Numbered from the stretch's first letter, positions 1-12,193 are shown. The stretch: DNA of 64,000 nucleotides from Dactylorhiza incarnata (GCA_033032865.1 JAWHQI010000005.1:10440001-10504000), one strand, 5' to 3'. Notes: a model not told the origin generated them from the letters alone. Program-made: numbers and translations.

Positions 1-678
1 AATTCTAGAGCTTCGTGTCACATCATACAGAGGAAGGTTCAGAGAGATACTCCCACAAATCCATGAAGGCTTAAGGAGATCCGTGGAGAAGATTTCAACA
101 CACTTCATCATCGTGACGAAAGACCGCATCGACTATGATCATACTCTGCGGGTCTTCGTCTACTTCTTCAGAGATCCACATAGAGGGATTTTTAATTTTG
201 TTATTCTTTTCATTCTTATAATCGCTTAGTAAATTCGCCTCGTGTTGGCGACTAGGTCTAGGGTGTAGATCTAGGGGTGCTCGAGGCCATATCCGAGGGA
301 GGATTGGATAAAGCGGCTTGAGGCCGTATCCAGGGGAGGAAATGCTAAAGCCACTGATTCGTGGGGATACAAGTCAGGATAGAAAATGAAAATACTTTTT
401 ACTTCTTCGCCTTCAATTTCTAGCGTCATAGAAATTTAGTTTTGTAATCAATTTTATTAATAGTAATCATGTCTCTCTTTGTGTAATAAAATTGATTTGT
501 TCTTCATTTCTCTAAATTGTTTATTATCTTATCTTTCATTATAAATCAATTTAGATCTTTATTCAAAATCACTATTTTAATCTCTTATTATTTCAGGTAT
601 TTCAAAACAACATAAATGTTTTGCAACCCTTACTCACCCCCCCCCCCCCCCCCACTAACGGCGCCTACCGATCCAACA
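1..678 (+). mobile_element. 3' part of a SIRE-type copia LTR (same family as element E)
   Basis: This stretch aligns along its length with 58461-59131, the R-U5 part of the LTR of element E, including the region after the TATA box and the terminal TCCAACA. It ends at 678 with that terminus. The sequence after it (GGAGGTTGTACAAG) does not match the initiator-tRNA primer site that follows E's LTR, so this is more likely a 3' LTR or a solo LTR than a 5' LTR. Its U3 lies outside the window. A 17-bp C run at 637-653 occupies the place of the short C-rich stretch found near the end of all SIRE-type LTRs here. Confidence 0.8.
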
Positions 679-1999
679 GGAGGTTGTACAAGCCTTTCTG
701 GTTGTGCATTAAGCATGGAAAACACAACTTATGTGACTCGTCTAATAATTTTAGTAGAAGGGGACATCACAGGAGCATCAATAGATGCACTGCTCTCGTT
801 AGTGTTACGGGGTTAAGAATGCCCCACTCCACTCCTAGTCAGCAATAATTGTGAAACACATAATTTAGTGACAGAAAACTAGCAAAACTACAATCATGGA
901 ATACTCAGGTTCCGCAAACAAGCATTTTTTCATTCATAAGTGGATATTCTTCTCAAAATTGAGTTATTTTAGGATGACTCACTACATATGCACTCCACTC
1001 CTTAAATGGGTTCATCCTCAAACCTAAAGACTATGGGTTGACACCCTAAATACCAATAGCAAACTATAACACCATGCATGTACAAAGAATATGACATAGG
1101 TTCTGTCGGGATGCCATGACATATTGTTCACTTAAATGTGATAACTAGAATTAATAAACTACACAGAGATATGTAAACAATGCTAGCAGAAGCTTCTATT
1201 AAAGCTAAGCATGAATGTCCATAATTACTAAGGAATGTTCCAAAATAGTGCTTCGGCCTTATGGCCTTACACCACATCAAGTGCATTAAAATATTAACAT
1301 GATAATACAAAAATTGGCACGCAGGCAATCAAATAAGGAAAGAAGTAAAAGGGAGTTCAACCTTCTTTGGCCCACTAAACTTAGGGCTTTAGCCCGCTAC
1401 TTCCCTCTAGGCTCCGTGGCACCTTCGCCAAACACAAATAGGAGTAAAACGAGGGTCATCTATGAGCAAACCACAAAATGCATAACGATCACACCCCCGG
1501 CCATCCGATCCAACTCAGAGGCGGGGTACCACTCACCTATAAGCAAGATGCTACATGCAACATATAGCAAAATAAATTAAGTGTAACTACTCTACGCAGG
1601 GTGAGGTTTCAAGCACAATTAATCTTCTAGAAAGAGCATAAAAGTTAGGGAACCTATGTATGCAAATGGGGTTGGTTGGGTTCACTGGGAGGTTCATCAT
1701 AACCACCTAAGAAACCACGCGTGAGTCTAACATATCACTATTTCAGACCTCACGCTTGTGGGTGCTCTCGATCACATGCTCATGCACACAAAGCATGCAC
1801 TAGGAGTAATCTCTCATGAGTACTACCACCAATCTAATTTATGCAAACTTAGTTGTCAAATGACCTTTTGCCGGTCTAGGAGATCATGCCTATCACATCT
1901 TTTCCCATGTTCGATTAGCATTCATGAGGGGCACCTTTATGCCAAACTGCATGGAATAGGTTTGGTTCAGCTTTTGTCCATTCAAAGATCAGCGAGTAC
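679..1999. other. Non-coding sequence, target of element F
   Basis: I see no supported gene. The open frames here are short and resemble nothing I know. This sequence was contiguous with 9294 onward before element F inserted at the AGTAC target. It is mixed-composition DNA that could be an old LTR or an untranslated region of another retroelement. No termini were found. Confidence 0.4.
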
Positions 2000-2914
2000 T
2001 GATGCGCTATTTCGGAACTGCTAATTAGCAGGCACGAAATGTGATACGACGGCAGTGCACCGGTCGTTGTCAAGTAATAAAATAGGCAGGAACTCCCCGA
2101 ATATCGATCTCTCAAGGACCGCAAGTTGGGTAGTACGATTTGCTCTCGCAGGAAATCAGTTCAAAGGATAAAATAGTAACGACGGGGGTTTTGATTTGGT
2201 TTCCTATGCTATTGCAGAATGAAGAAAGATGCGGGTCTAAACTCTGCTTCGCACGGCGAGATGGGTGCAACGGCCACGATGCCGTGCTTCGGAAGGCGCG
2301 TGGGCGGAATATCACTATGACAGTTGAGGGTCGCACACACCTCTTCCCAAAACATCACCGCTAGCTTTTGCTAGCGGCTTCAACCACAACGTAACACAGA
2401 AAATAGCAAGAAACAAAGGGGCTATTCATGCCACCACAATAACATTGCATATGAAAACAAAAAGTAATCCATAAGATCTACTTAACACGCATTCATAAAG
2501 CAACTGCAAACGAGTTCAAGCAACAAGGGTTAGAGAGGACCACAATGAAGAAATCACGTCTTGGGTTCACGGCCGGAATGAGAGGTTGTCGGGCTCTCTC
2601 CGGACTCGGCCCTAAGATGGTGAGCTTGGCTTGAAGGAGGCTGTCACCGCTCCTATGATCTTCAGCGCTTCCTTGGTCTCCTTGGCGAGGAATGCTTGAC
2701 CTAATGGTGGATGAAGCTTCCTAGTGCTCCTCGATGGAAGGATGGAGGTGGAAAGTCACCGGAAATGGCCTTGATGGTGGAGGAGATGAAGGAGAAGCCT
2801 TCACCCCTCAAGAGCAGCGGGAAGGAAGAGTTTTCCCGCCCTCGGAATCGCTCCAGCTCGTGCCCTGGTCGTCCTGGTCGTCCCCCTCTCTCTTTTCTGC
2901 CTAGATTCCTGCAG

Positions 2915-2923
2915 CTTTTATAG
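2915..2923 (-). promoter_or_regulatory. TATA box of F LTR
   Basis: CTATAAAAG on the minus strand, repeated in the right LTR at 8665-8673. It is followed downstream by R-U5, consistent with an RNA polymerase II start about 30 bp further on. Confidence 0.7.
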
Positions 2924-2944
2924 GAAACAGGCTGAAAATTGTTC

Positions 2945-3260
2945 ACGCACGATCGAACGCACGATCGTGCGCAGACCGTGCAATATTAACGGAAGAGATA
3001 AGTCTTGGAAAAGACGTTGCGCCGCCCGTGCGATTTGTTCATGCACGACCGACGCCGCCCGTGCGTTAAGACGCACGGGTAAACTCCGATGCTCTGAAAT
3101 CAGCAAGACACAGGTCGACCGTGCGTTTTGTTCACGCACGGGCGAATCCGCCCGTGCGTCAAAACGCACGAGTAACCTCTGATGCTCCGTTTTCTGCCCC
3201 AGACACAAACGCACGACCGCACAGACCGTGCGTCAAGGAAAATGCACGACCGTGCGATAT
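2945..3260 (-). promoter_or_regulatory. Palindromic CGTGCG/CGCACG array in U3 of F
   Basis: About a dozen copies of CGTGCG or CGCACG occur, several arranged as inverted pairs (for example CGCACGATCGTGCG near 2958, and GCCCGTGCGTT facing ACGCACGGGT near 3060). The cluster lies just upstream of the TATA box at 2915-2923 and is conserved in the other LTR at 8695-9010. The layout suggests a promoter-proximal set of protein-binding sites or methylation targets; the binding factor is unknown. Confidence 0.6.
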
Positions 3261-3543
3261 GCACAGAAATTACTTATGGGAAAACGGGGCAATCAGGTCA
3301 CCTGCAAACAAGATATACTAGCTGGGAATACACATCCAGCACAGAAATACATAAAAGAAGGGAAGGGGAGCACAATGTGCTTACCCCCAACAACAAGGAA
3401 TGCAATTGCACACTGAAACGGGCTTAAAAGTGTACCTAGCATGGAATAGTACATATGAATGGAAATGTGCCTAAAATGTGGTGCAAACACTAGAATAACA
3501 GCCCAAATGAGTCCAAGAATATATATATAAATGGGACTCATCA

Positions 3544-3553
3544 CACCCCCAGA
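3544..3553 (-). other. Polypurine tract of F
   Basis: TCTGGGGGTG on the minus strand directly abuts the start of the 3' LTR. This is the expected position of the plus-strand primer. Confidence 0.8.
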
Positions 3554-5295
3554 CTTAACCATTTGCACGTCTCGGGCAAACTACTCAGCTCTCCTGTCGG
3601 AACAATTGAGTGTTAGCATGAGTTTGAGCGGCAGAGAATTATGCAAAGTCGCATGCTCCCGTGCGTAGAAATATATTAGAACAGAATTAAACTTAAGGTT
3701 GTATCTAATTATTTCTAAAACAGTAGTTTGGAATTTACTTTACTTGGATGGTGAATCCAGGTGAATCTTTCGGTTGCGCAAAAAGGGAAAATAGTGTGAC
3801 TAATGAGTACTTGAATCGAAGCTAGGGACAATCTCCTAAGAAATCCATTAAAGTCGGTGTCCATAGGCTTGCACGTCCGCACTCTCTCTACTGCATGAGA
3901 CAACTCGTATCTAAAATCAATAGGGCTTATAGGCAATTGTTAGGCTTAGGTTGAGTATAGGCTAGGTAAGTAGAAGGACGATGGGAATCGCACACAAGAC
4001 AACCGTCGCACTCAAGAGAATGATAATCAACAAAATAACATTTTCAGTACTTACACGACACACCCGGACTTCAACTGAACACAAGGTGCATGTTGAGCCA
4101 GAAATAAATAAAATTTTTGCCGAAAGAAAATTATTATTGCACAACTCTTTAATTTTATTTTATTTTTCTTTTCTTTCTTTTCTTTTCTTTTCTTTTCTCT
4201 TTTCGGCAAAAGCACATTTTTACACACAATAAAATAGCTCGTTTAGCTACATTAAAGCAGCCATACATACATAGATGACACCAAATACGATCGAGACAGA
4301 AATGTCTTTCAGCTCAGCGGTTGGTGCGAACATAGGTTCGGCTGTATGGCCATGGTTACATTAAATAGTGAAGCTAAACAAAGAGGAGAGGTAGGCTCAA
4401 GTGGGCTTGCAATGGTGATTACGTAGGTTAGGATTTCAAAACACAAACGGATCAAGAGATGGCCTATATCACATTTCATGACGAGTATTTCAACACAATT
4501 GTGTCGAGAGTCGCCTAGTGCAAGTTCTAGCCACCGAGAAAGGTTGTCCTTCCTTTCGACCCTAGTAAAAAGCTATTATTAGTCTGCTACACTCGACCTA
4601 TTGCTACCGTTGGATTCACCGGATTCACCACTAAAGTAAAATAAATTTCATCTACTATAACAGAAATAAGTACATTACAACTCTGAATTTTATTCTCCTC
4701 TAATCGAATTTCTAGGCATGACGGGAGCACTTGACTAGAGCACTACTCGAGTCAACATTATTCTCCACTCCTCACTCACATGCTAATAATTCAATTCTTA
4801 TGAGCGGGAAAACCTCGCAGCAATACCCAATAAGCACGCGTGATCAAGAGCGCGTGAACTTGGTGCACATGTATGCAACAAAATAAAAATCCTATCTCAG
4901 CACATTCTAACATGTCATGCAACGTGTGTGCACTTGCACAGCTCGCTCTCTCCCCCCAGAATAAACGATTCAAACATAAATAGGAGAGGGGTAGAGTTGA
5001 CCTATGCTCACAAAGGAGCATGCCAGAAGTGCGGTAATCGCAATTTCTCTAAAAATAAACCTCCTTCCACGCGAGAGCAAAGCTTCACCTACAATGTTAG
5101 CAAAACTGAAATAACAATACGCAAAAAGGATTAAAAAGATAGACGGAACCGGGTGGTTCCCCATGGGTTGTCTCCCAAGAAGCCCTTTTGTTTAACGTCC
5201 TTTTAGGTGGACCAAATACCTGTATTAATCATTGTTCAAGTGGCAGAGAATCTAAAGAAAAGTTTCACAGACACAGATCAAAACATAAAAGGAAC
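3554..5295 (-). other. Non-coding 3' interior of F
   Basis: No pol or third-ORF homology is visible. A pyrimidine-rich tract lies at about 4147-4205. This is the part of the element where an autonomous Athila would carry RT, RNase H, integrase and an env-like frame; here it is replaced by about 1.7 kb without coding capacity. Confidence 0.6.
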
Positions 5296-6201
5296 TCAGC
5301 TATACGCGCTTTTGTAGTGCACGTCCCCAGTGGCTTGTAGGTTGGAGGTGAAATCTTTAGGGCCAAAATTGGTATTACCCAATTTTCCCCTAGCCTCTGC
5401 CAACTTGCCACTGGAAGCAGTGGAGCGAGCACTACGCTCTCTTCTTTCAAGTTTCAGCCTCTCCACGGTAGGAGAGCGCCAGCGTTGGTAGCCGTCAGAT
5501 TTTCCCACCTTGGTGGTGGATGGCATCACTCCCGTTACCGTAGTGGCAACTGGGTCAGCCCAAGAGACCGTCTGTTTAAAAAGTTTATTACAAAATTTAT
5601 TGTTAGATAAGAATGGGACATTGTCCCGAGTTGAGTTCAGCAGAATGGGTTCAGACACTAGATCTTCCTTCCTTTCCGGGTCACAGTCCTTTCTCAAATC
5701 TATTTCTTCTCCTTTTCCGCATGATTGTTTCTTCTCCTTTTCTTCGTCCAACAATACAAATTCAACCTTGATTCCTGCATCACTAAGAGATATGTCAGAA
5801 GTACTTTGGGGAAAGCAAGGCAATGTTTCAGTCACAATTTTGGGGCAAGTAGGGATGATGACTTTCCCAGTGGAAAAATCCAAAGTGGCACCGCTCTGTT
5901 TCAAGAATGGTACTCCCAAGATTGGGATAGAGTTATTCTCCTGGTGTCCCAACATTTGGAAGTCAGCGACCACCACCGTCCCCTCAACCATGATTTCAAC
6001 ATTCTTCACTTCTCCCTCCGACTGAATAATGGTCCCATTAGCTAGCACCAAAGACTTCCGATCATCCGGGTTCATTTCGAGATGCAGTTTAGCCACGTCT
6101 TGCCATGCAAGGATGTTGCGGGATGATCCGGAGTCACATAAGGAAGCAGTTTGAACATTATTAATAGAACAATTGATCACTAATGCATTTGGGTCAACCA
6201 C
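5296..6201 (-). pseudogene. Retropepsin-like protease frame of F
   Basis: An open frame of about 300 residues. Its N-terminal half carries an aspartic protease core: the active-site motif DSGSS (usual forms DTGAS or DLGAS) followed about 75 residues later by ILGVPFL, matching the ILGRPFL flap-side motif of gypsy proteases. The C-terminal half is charged and of unknown function. The frame opens with GTG and lies one base ahead (+1) of gag, overlapping its end by a few bases. It therefore depends on frameshifting, or gag and PR were once one frame and a small indel separated them. No RT follows. Confidence 0.75.
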
Positions 6202-7630
6202 ATCCGCGTCGGTGAGACTCTTCCCTTGATTTATAGGATTTTTTTTCCGTGTTGCTAGGAAGGGTCCCTTGCGACCGCTCGGTTAACAATTGAGCCAATT
6301 GGCCCAATTGCGTCTCCAAGTTGCGCATGGACGCGGTTTGGTTAACCATGTTAGAGTTCGCGACATGCATAAACCTTTCCATCATTTCTTCAAGGTTGCT
6401 CCTCTTAAAAGTTGGGGAACCTTGATTATAACTCGGTTGAGGCGGCCGCGGTTGGCTACCGGAGGCTTGAGCATCATATTGATGCGAGCCTCCTTGCCAT
6501 CGTTGGCCTGGAACATTTTGTTTCCAAGAGAAGTTCGGATGACTTCTCACACCCGAGTTATAAGTGTTATTGAACGGTGCTCCTTGATTTTGATCATTTA
6601 TATAATTAACACTTTCTTCAAAAGAAACTTCAGTAGGTTGCTCACCTGTGGGGCACTCATATGCATGATGCCCTGGGTTTCCACAACCTTGACATGAGAT
6701 CATCATCACCGAGGCGGAAAGGAGGGTAGGCCTCTTAAGTAGCATGGCACTTTCAGCAGGTGTACCAGACGTGTTCACCTCAAAAAGACCTCGAGTGTTC
6801 CTTGGAGCGTTTCTTCCAGCAGTCAAAAAGGAACTGTGAATGGCAGTGTCTTGGACAATCCGCAAAGCTTCTTCAGGGGTGTGGTTCATCAAAGTTCCAC
6901 CTGCGGCAGCATCAATCATGGCCCTGTAGTTAGGTTCAATAGCAAAATAAAAATTTTCTACTATGGTCCATGGTTGTAGCTCATGCTGGGGGCATTTCCG
7001 GAGAAGGTTCATGAACCTCTCCCAAGCTTCTGAGAGAGACTCCTGATCGAGCTGTTGGAAGGTTGTTATTTCCCTCCTCAAGTTCCCAACTTTGTCAACA
7101 GGGTGAAACTTTGCCAAAAAAAATTCTTGCAGAGCGTCCCAAGTGGTAGCTGTACCGGCAGGGATCGTGTGGAGCCACGCCTTTGCCTTGTCACGTAGAG
7201 AGAAAGGGAATAGCCTGAGCTTCACCGTCTCGTCAGCCAGCCCTGCATAACGAAATGTTCCACAAATTTCAGCGAATTCAATTAAGTGAAGATGGGGGTC
7301 TTCACTTGCTAATCCCGAGAACTGGGCCTGATTGCGGATCATGTTCAGGATGGCCGGCTTTATCTCAAAGTTGTTGGTGGTGATAGTCGGGCCAAATCCA
7401 GGGTACACACTCCCAACAGTGGGTGTAGTGTAATCTCTCATAGTCCTAGGTCGTGGCCTAGCCACTTCATTCTCGTCAGCAGCTTGAGCCACGGCCGGTG
7501 CATTTCCAACTCCAGGATTAGCCTTATTTCCATTAACATCCATGGTGGCAGCAGCATGTAGACGTGCCCGCAGTGTACGCTCTATCTCAGGATCAAATGC
7601 TGCGCGCTCACCGGGATCTCTTCTATGCAT
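6194..7630 (-). CDS. Gag polyprotein of F (Athila-like)
   Basis: Capsid/nucleocapsid protein of about 478 residues, starting at the ATG at 7630; the open frame begins slightly earlier, at a TTG in an A-rich tract. The N-terminus shares the FDPEIERTL motif with gag of element A. The central block is a typical retrotransposon gag domain (LRLFPFSLRDKAKAWL, then a region ending near MIDAAAGGTL). A zinc knuckle with spacing CX2CX4HX4C (CQGCGNPGHHAYEC) follows, at about 6655-6700. Q/S/P-rich sequence and a short coiled segment close the protein. No internal stop is present. An intact gag in an element lacking pol fits the gag-only (TR-GAG) type of non-autonomous retrotransposon. Confidence 0.85.
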   Translation of the reverse strand: MHRRDPGERAAFDPEIERTLRARLHAAATMDVNGNKANPGVGNAPAVAQAADENEVARPRPRTMRDYTTPTVGSVYPGFGPTITTNNFEIKPAILNMIRNQAQFSGLASEDPHLHLIEFAEICGTFRYAGLADETVKLRLFPFSLRDKAKAWLHTIPAGTATTWDALQEFFLAKFHPVDKVGNLRREITTFQQLDQESLSEAWERFMNLLRKCPQHELQPWTIVENFYFAIEPNYRAMIDAAAGGTLMNHTPEEALRIVQDTAIHSSFLTAGRNAPRNTRGLFEVNTSGTPAESAMLLKRPTLLSASVMMISCQGCGNPGHHAYECPTGEQPTEVSFEESVNYINDQNQGAPFNNTYNSGVRSHPNFSWKQNVPGQRWQGGSHQYDAQASGSQPRPPQPSYNQGSPTFKRSNLEEMMERFMHVANSNMVNQTASMRNLETQLGQLAQLLTERSQGTLPSNTEKKSYKSREESHRRGCG

Positions 7631-7725
7631 ACACTTCTTCAACACGAAAGAAAAAAAAAACAAAAAAAAAACAAAAAGACCTTAAAACGGATCTCCAAAG
7701 AAAAACAAATCACACACGCTTGCAG

Positions 7726-7743
7726 TCCCCGGCAACGGCGCCA
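7726..7743 (-). other. Primer-binding site of F (tRNA-Asp)
   Basis: The plus strand reads TCCCCGGCAACGGCGCCA, identical to the 3' end of plant tRNA-Asp with CCA, so the minus strand is its complement. It sits 6 bases inside the 5' LTR. Confidence 0.9.
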
Positions 7744-7749
7744 AAAACT

Positions 7750-9293
7750 TGAAGCGCTATTTTGGCACTGCTAATTAGCAGGCACGAAATGCGATACGAC
7801 GGCAATGCACCGGTCGTTGTCAAGTAATAAAAAAGGGAGGAACTCCCCGAATATCGATCTCTCAAGGACCGCAAGTTGGGTAGTACGATTTGCTCTCGCA
7901 GGAAATCAGTTCAAAGGATAAAATAGTAACAACGGGGGTTTTGATTTGGTTTCCTATGCTATTGCAGAATGAAGAAAGATGCGGGTCTAAACTCCGCTTC
8001 GCACGGCGAGATGGGTGCAACGGCCACGATGCCGTGCTTCGGAAGGCGCGTGGGCGGAATATCACTATGACGGTTGAGGGTCGCACACACCTCTTCTCAA
8101 AACATCACCGCTAGCTTTTGCTAGCGACTTCAACCACAACGTAACACAGAAAATAGCAAGAAACAAAGGGGCTATTCATGCCACCACAATAACATTGCAT
8201 ATGAAAACAAGCAGTAATCCATAAGATCTACTTAACACGCATTCATAAAGCAACTGCAAACGAGTTCAAGCAACAAGGGTTAGAGAGGACCACAACGAAG
8301 AAATCGCGTCTTGGGTTCACGACCGGAATGAGAGGTTGTCGGGCTCTCTCCGGACTCGTCCCTCAGGTGGTGAGCTTGGCTCGAAGGAGGTTGTCACCGC
8401 TCCTACGATCTTCAGTGCTTCCTTGGTCTCCTTGGCGAGGAATGCTTGACCTAATGGTGGATGAAGCTTCCTAGTGCTCCTCGATGGAAGGATGGAGGTG
8501 GAATGTCACCGGAAATGGCCTTGATGGTGGAGGAGATGAAGGAGAAGCCTTCACCCCTCAAGAGCAGCTGGAAGGAAGAGTTTTCCCGCCCTCAGAATCG
8601 CTCCAGCTCGTGACCTGGTCATCCTGGTCATCCCCCTCTCTCTTTTCTGCCTCGATTCCTGCATCTTTTATAGGAAACAGGCTGAAAATTGGTCACGCAC
8701 GGTCGAACGCACGATCGTGCGCAGACCGTGCGATATTAACGGAAAAGATAAGGCTTGGAGAAGACGCTGCGCCGCCCATGCAATTTGTTCACGCACGACC
8801 GACGCCGCCCGTGCGTTAAGACGCACGGGTAAACTCCGATGCTCTGAAATCAGCAAGACACAGGTCGACCGTTCGTTTTGTTCACGTACGGGCGAATCCG
8901 CCCGTGCGTCAAAACGCACGAGTAAACTCCGATACTCCGTTTTCTGCCCCAGACACAAACGCACGACCGCACCGACCGTGCGTCAAGGAAAACGCACGAC
9001 CGTGCGATATGCACAGAAATTACTTATGGGAAAACGGGGCAATCAGGTCACCATCAAACAAGATATACTAGCTGGGAATACACATCCAGCACAGAAATAC
9101 ATAAAAGAAGGGAAGGGGAGCACAATGTGCTTACCCCCAACAACAAGGAATGCAATTGCACACTGAAACGGGCTTAAAAGTGCACCTAGCATGGAATAGT
9201 ACATATGAATCGAAATGTGCCTAAAATATGGTGCAAACACTAGAATAACAGCCCAAATGAGTCCAAGAATATATATATAAATGGGACTCATCA
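7750..9293 (-). repeat. 5' LTR of element F
   Basis: Partner of 2000-3543 and of the same length. It ends (plus-strand right edge) with CATCA, immediately followed by TSD AGTAC. TATA box at 8665-8673 and palindrome array at about 8695-9010, as in the other copy. Confidence 0.93.
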
Positions 9294-10592
9294 AGTACTC
9301 ATCACGATGCGGGTGAGGCTTTACCTCGGCTCATAAACATTTTAACATATACAAATGCCACCAAACATCACACTACATACCTAATCCATACGAGGGGACA
9401 TAAGATTTGCAAGCACTACCAACGTAGGTGGTCAAAGTCAGATCCATGCCTAATTTCTGCTAAGTTTTCCGTTTTACCACATCACAACCAGATAGATTTT
9501 GATGGGTAATCCATGAGCTTCCTAATTACCAAACTCAACAACAAGGTGACATATTTTCACGGAGTCATTCTCTAGAATGCATATTAGGTCTAGCCTAAAA
9601 TGCAATGTCAAATCAAACATCACCGATCTGGGCCTATGTCCACAGGTAGTCTTCACACGCAATGCATAAATTTGCACGACTGCTAGATTTCTAGATGCAA
9701 ATCATGTCGGGGATAGACACAATTGACCAATTGTTCTAACAATCCAAAGGAGGTCACACCCTCCACTAATTAGTGGAGGAGACTATTCCTATGCAAGAAA
9801 ATCAAGATGATAATGTACATACATGTCCAAAGACCATAGAGAAGGATCGTTACCCATAGAGCTCACTTTGCCTCCATGGAACGAAGATTGAGATGGATGG
9901 AAATGATCGCAATGGACTCATCTCCATGGATCCAAACTCAGCTCTGTGTTTGGAGATTCATAGATCCTCCAATGGTGGGATTTGCCTTCTCCTTCCTCCT
10001 TCTTTCTTTCCTCTTTCTCAACCTTGGAGAGAGAAAAAATAAAAACAAATGAGCTCAAAAGCTCACCTTTGCCGACATAATAGCCCCATCATTAAAGCCT
10101 AGCCATTGTATCTTTGATCAACATAAGAAATGGCCCAGATTTCGGACCTTAAACAATTCCTTCACAGATTGCACGATCATGCATTTTAGAACATACACTC
10201 ATGCATGAGTTAATTAGAAAAGATAGAGAACCCCCTTGAAAAGGGCTTGATTGTATGTTTTATGCAAGATTGTGTGCATGCTTGTGTGTGTACAAAAAAT
10301 GTACTACCAGCCCAGAATTTCTCAATAAAGCCTCTGAACTGCCCACGAAATGCACGAGACATCCTTAGGCTCTACAGATCTCAACCCCCTTTCTCTAAAA
10401 GAGATTTTTTGGGCATTTCATCTAGACCCATCAATGGTCACATATATGTGCACAACCAATGACAGAGATAAAGTATGGATATATGGCATGGAAATTATTT
10501 GTAATGAGATATGGACATGTTTATTTGCAAATGGCCCTACCATAAGTTTAGTGAGATCAAAATAACTAGATTCAGAGTGAAAAAATGAATTT
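9294..10592. other. Non-coding flank between F and G
   Basis: No supported gene. On the minus strand, 9980-9850 reads as a pyrimidine/purine-biased leader with a very short ATG frame and a GTGAGC donor-like site, but no continuation was found. The 3' LTR of element G should lie here, but I could not match it to the G LTR at 17455-17919. Confidence 0.4.
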
Positions 10593-10877
10593 TTATTCTG
10601 CAAAATAATAATCATAAAAATGTCTAGAACAAATAAGCATACAAAATACAAACTCCCAATAATATAACATATTCTCTAATTGTATGACACCCATATGAGC
10701 AGTGTGCTCATGAAAGACCTTTGGTGTCAAACTCCTAGTAAGTGGATCTACTAACATGATGTTTGTACCATAATGCTCTATAGAAATCTGACCATTTTGA
10801 ACTCTCTCTTTAACAACCAAAAACTTAATCTTTTTGTCCTTATATTTAGAGGTATTCCTATTGTTATTGGAATACAT
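10593..10877 (-). pseudogene. Copia RNase H C-terminus (element G)
   Basis: The frame carries the conserved tail of copia RNase H: IKFLVVKERVQNGQISIEH, then MLVDPLTRSLTPKVFHEHT and MGV. It is the last domain of pol. The upstream RNase H part, toward 11330, is frameshifted. Non-functional. Confidence 0.8.
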
Positions 10878-11332
10878 AATCGTAGATTAATTGTCATAAA
10901 ATAACATGAGCGACCTTTCAACACAATCTAAATTGTGCAGCCTAATGATAAATTTCGCAGCCATATCTTATGACACACTAAAAATTTGGTCGCCATGGTT
11001 AAAGAAGCTATGCGTGTCTACTTAGTACTTCTCTATAATATAGCTCCTCTAGCCAAAACATATACATTGCCTAAAATGGATCTCCTATTTTCCTGACATC
11101 CATCAAAGTGTGGATCAGAATACCCAATGATCTCTAGTTAATCCAACCGTCTATAAGTGAGCATGAATGATTTTTTTTCAATTTAGGTATCACATGACCC
11201 ATTTGATAGCTTTCCAATGATCCAATCCTAGATTACTCAGATAAATTTTAAATGCTTTTTACATGAGACTTCCTGCAGCAAATGCATAAGGAATCTTTTA
11301 CTTCTCCATTTCCTCAGGTTTAGTTTGGGGCA

Positions 11333-11877
11333 TTGATAGAGGCAAAATTTGTCTCCCTTAGTCAAATAGGTGTCTCCTTGCTTTCAATCCTGCATGCCAA
11401 ATTTTTTGAGAACCTTATTGATATAGATTTCCCACGAGAACTTAAGTATACCTCGAGTGCGACCTTAGTGTATCTGCATGCCTATAAAAAGAGTCATCAC
11501 CAACATCTTTCATTTCAAATTTCTTTGAATGAAATTTATTGGTCCCTTGCACATATCTATATCATTGCAAGCAAGCAAGATGTCATCCACATATAAGACC
11601 ATGAATATATCTTTACTCCCACAAAATCTATGGTATATACAATCATCAGCAACATTCATCTCAAAAGTGAAGGAGACAACTACTTGATAAAATTTGAAAT
11701 ACCACTGATGAGATGCTTGTTTGAGTCCATAAATGGATTTCTTAAATTTTCAAATCATTTTCTTTGGGTCTATGGACTCATAGTTATTTGGATGCACTAT
11801 ATAAAATGTCGCATCAATGTCGCCATTGAGAAACATAGTCTTAACATCCATCTGATTTAGCTCAAGGTCAAAATACG
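11333..11877 (-). pseudogene. Copia reverse transcriptase, catalytic half (element G)
   Basis: Read on the minus strand from 11877, the frame gives AYFDLELNQMDVKT, FLNGDID, a TGA at the codon after MI, then SIYGLKQAS and the RT active site LYVDDILLA near 11590-11620. It continues directly from the N-terminal RT half at 13545-13370 once solo LTR H is removed. Beyond about 11330 the frame is lost. Confidence 0.8.
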
Positions 11878-12193
11878 CTATTTGTTGAAACCGATTTCTC
11901 GGTCTCTGTGGAGTTCGGGGCCCTCGGCAAGCTGAGGGGCGACCAACCCTTACTCCCCCCAAGGGAGAGCTCTAGGTTGAAGGTTGAGGAACTATGGACT
12001 GGACCAAGGTCTTAGTGGGGAGGTCCCGCCACATACCCGGAAGCCCCTTAGGAACTTCCCCTCCCAAGCCACTACTAAGCTTAGGCACCACTGGAGGCTC
12101 TCCTCACCCCCTAGAGAGACTTGGGGAGGGAGAGAGAGAGAGGGAGAGAGCTAGCCTAGAATGAGCCTCTTTCCAAATGGTGCCCCATTGGTC

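Larger units (their letters stand above)
2000..3543 (-). repeat. 3' LTR of element F
   Basis: Matches 7750-9293 base for base in length with scattered substitutions. In element orientation it begins at 3543 (TGATGAGTCC) and ends at 2000. A TATA-like CTATAAAAG lies at 2923-2915, so U3 is roughly 3543-2920 and R-U5 is the remainder. U3 contains the palindrome cluster at 2945-3260. Confidence 0.93.
2000..9293 (-). mobile_element. Element F: non-autonomous Athila-like gypsy element (gag-PR only)
   Basis: Complete element of 7,294 bp. Both LTRs are 1,544 bp, start TGA.. and end ..CATCA, and are flanked by the perfect 5-bp TSD AGTAC (1995-1999 and 9294-9298). The primer site matches tRNA-Asp, as in Athila-lineage elements, and a purine tract abuts the 3' LTR. 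The 4.2-kb interior encodes gag and a protease but no reverse transcriptase, RNase H or integrase. It would therefore depend on another element for replication and integration. I counted about 54 mismatches and no gaps between the LTRs (about 3.5%), which suggests a moderately recent insertion. Confidence 0.93.

Noticed and set aside
5510..6025. Plus-strand 171-codon frame opposite the F protease
   Set aside because: Shadow of the protease frame; the opposite strand has clear DSGSS and ILGVPFL motifs.
7726..7743. Sequence identical to a tRNA-Asp 3' end, possible tRNA gene
   Set aside because: Only the last 18 bases including CCA are present; no cloverleaf, and position next to an LTR shows it is a primer-binding site.
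9850..9980. Possible first exon and promoter of a host gene on the minus strand
   Set aside because: Only a very short ATG frame and a donor-like site; no downstream coding sequence or TATA box that fits.
9294..10592. 3' LTR of element G
   Set aside because: Architecture is vaguely LTR-like but I could not align it to the 465-bp LTR at 17455-17919.
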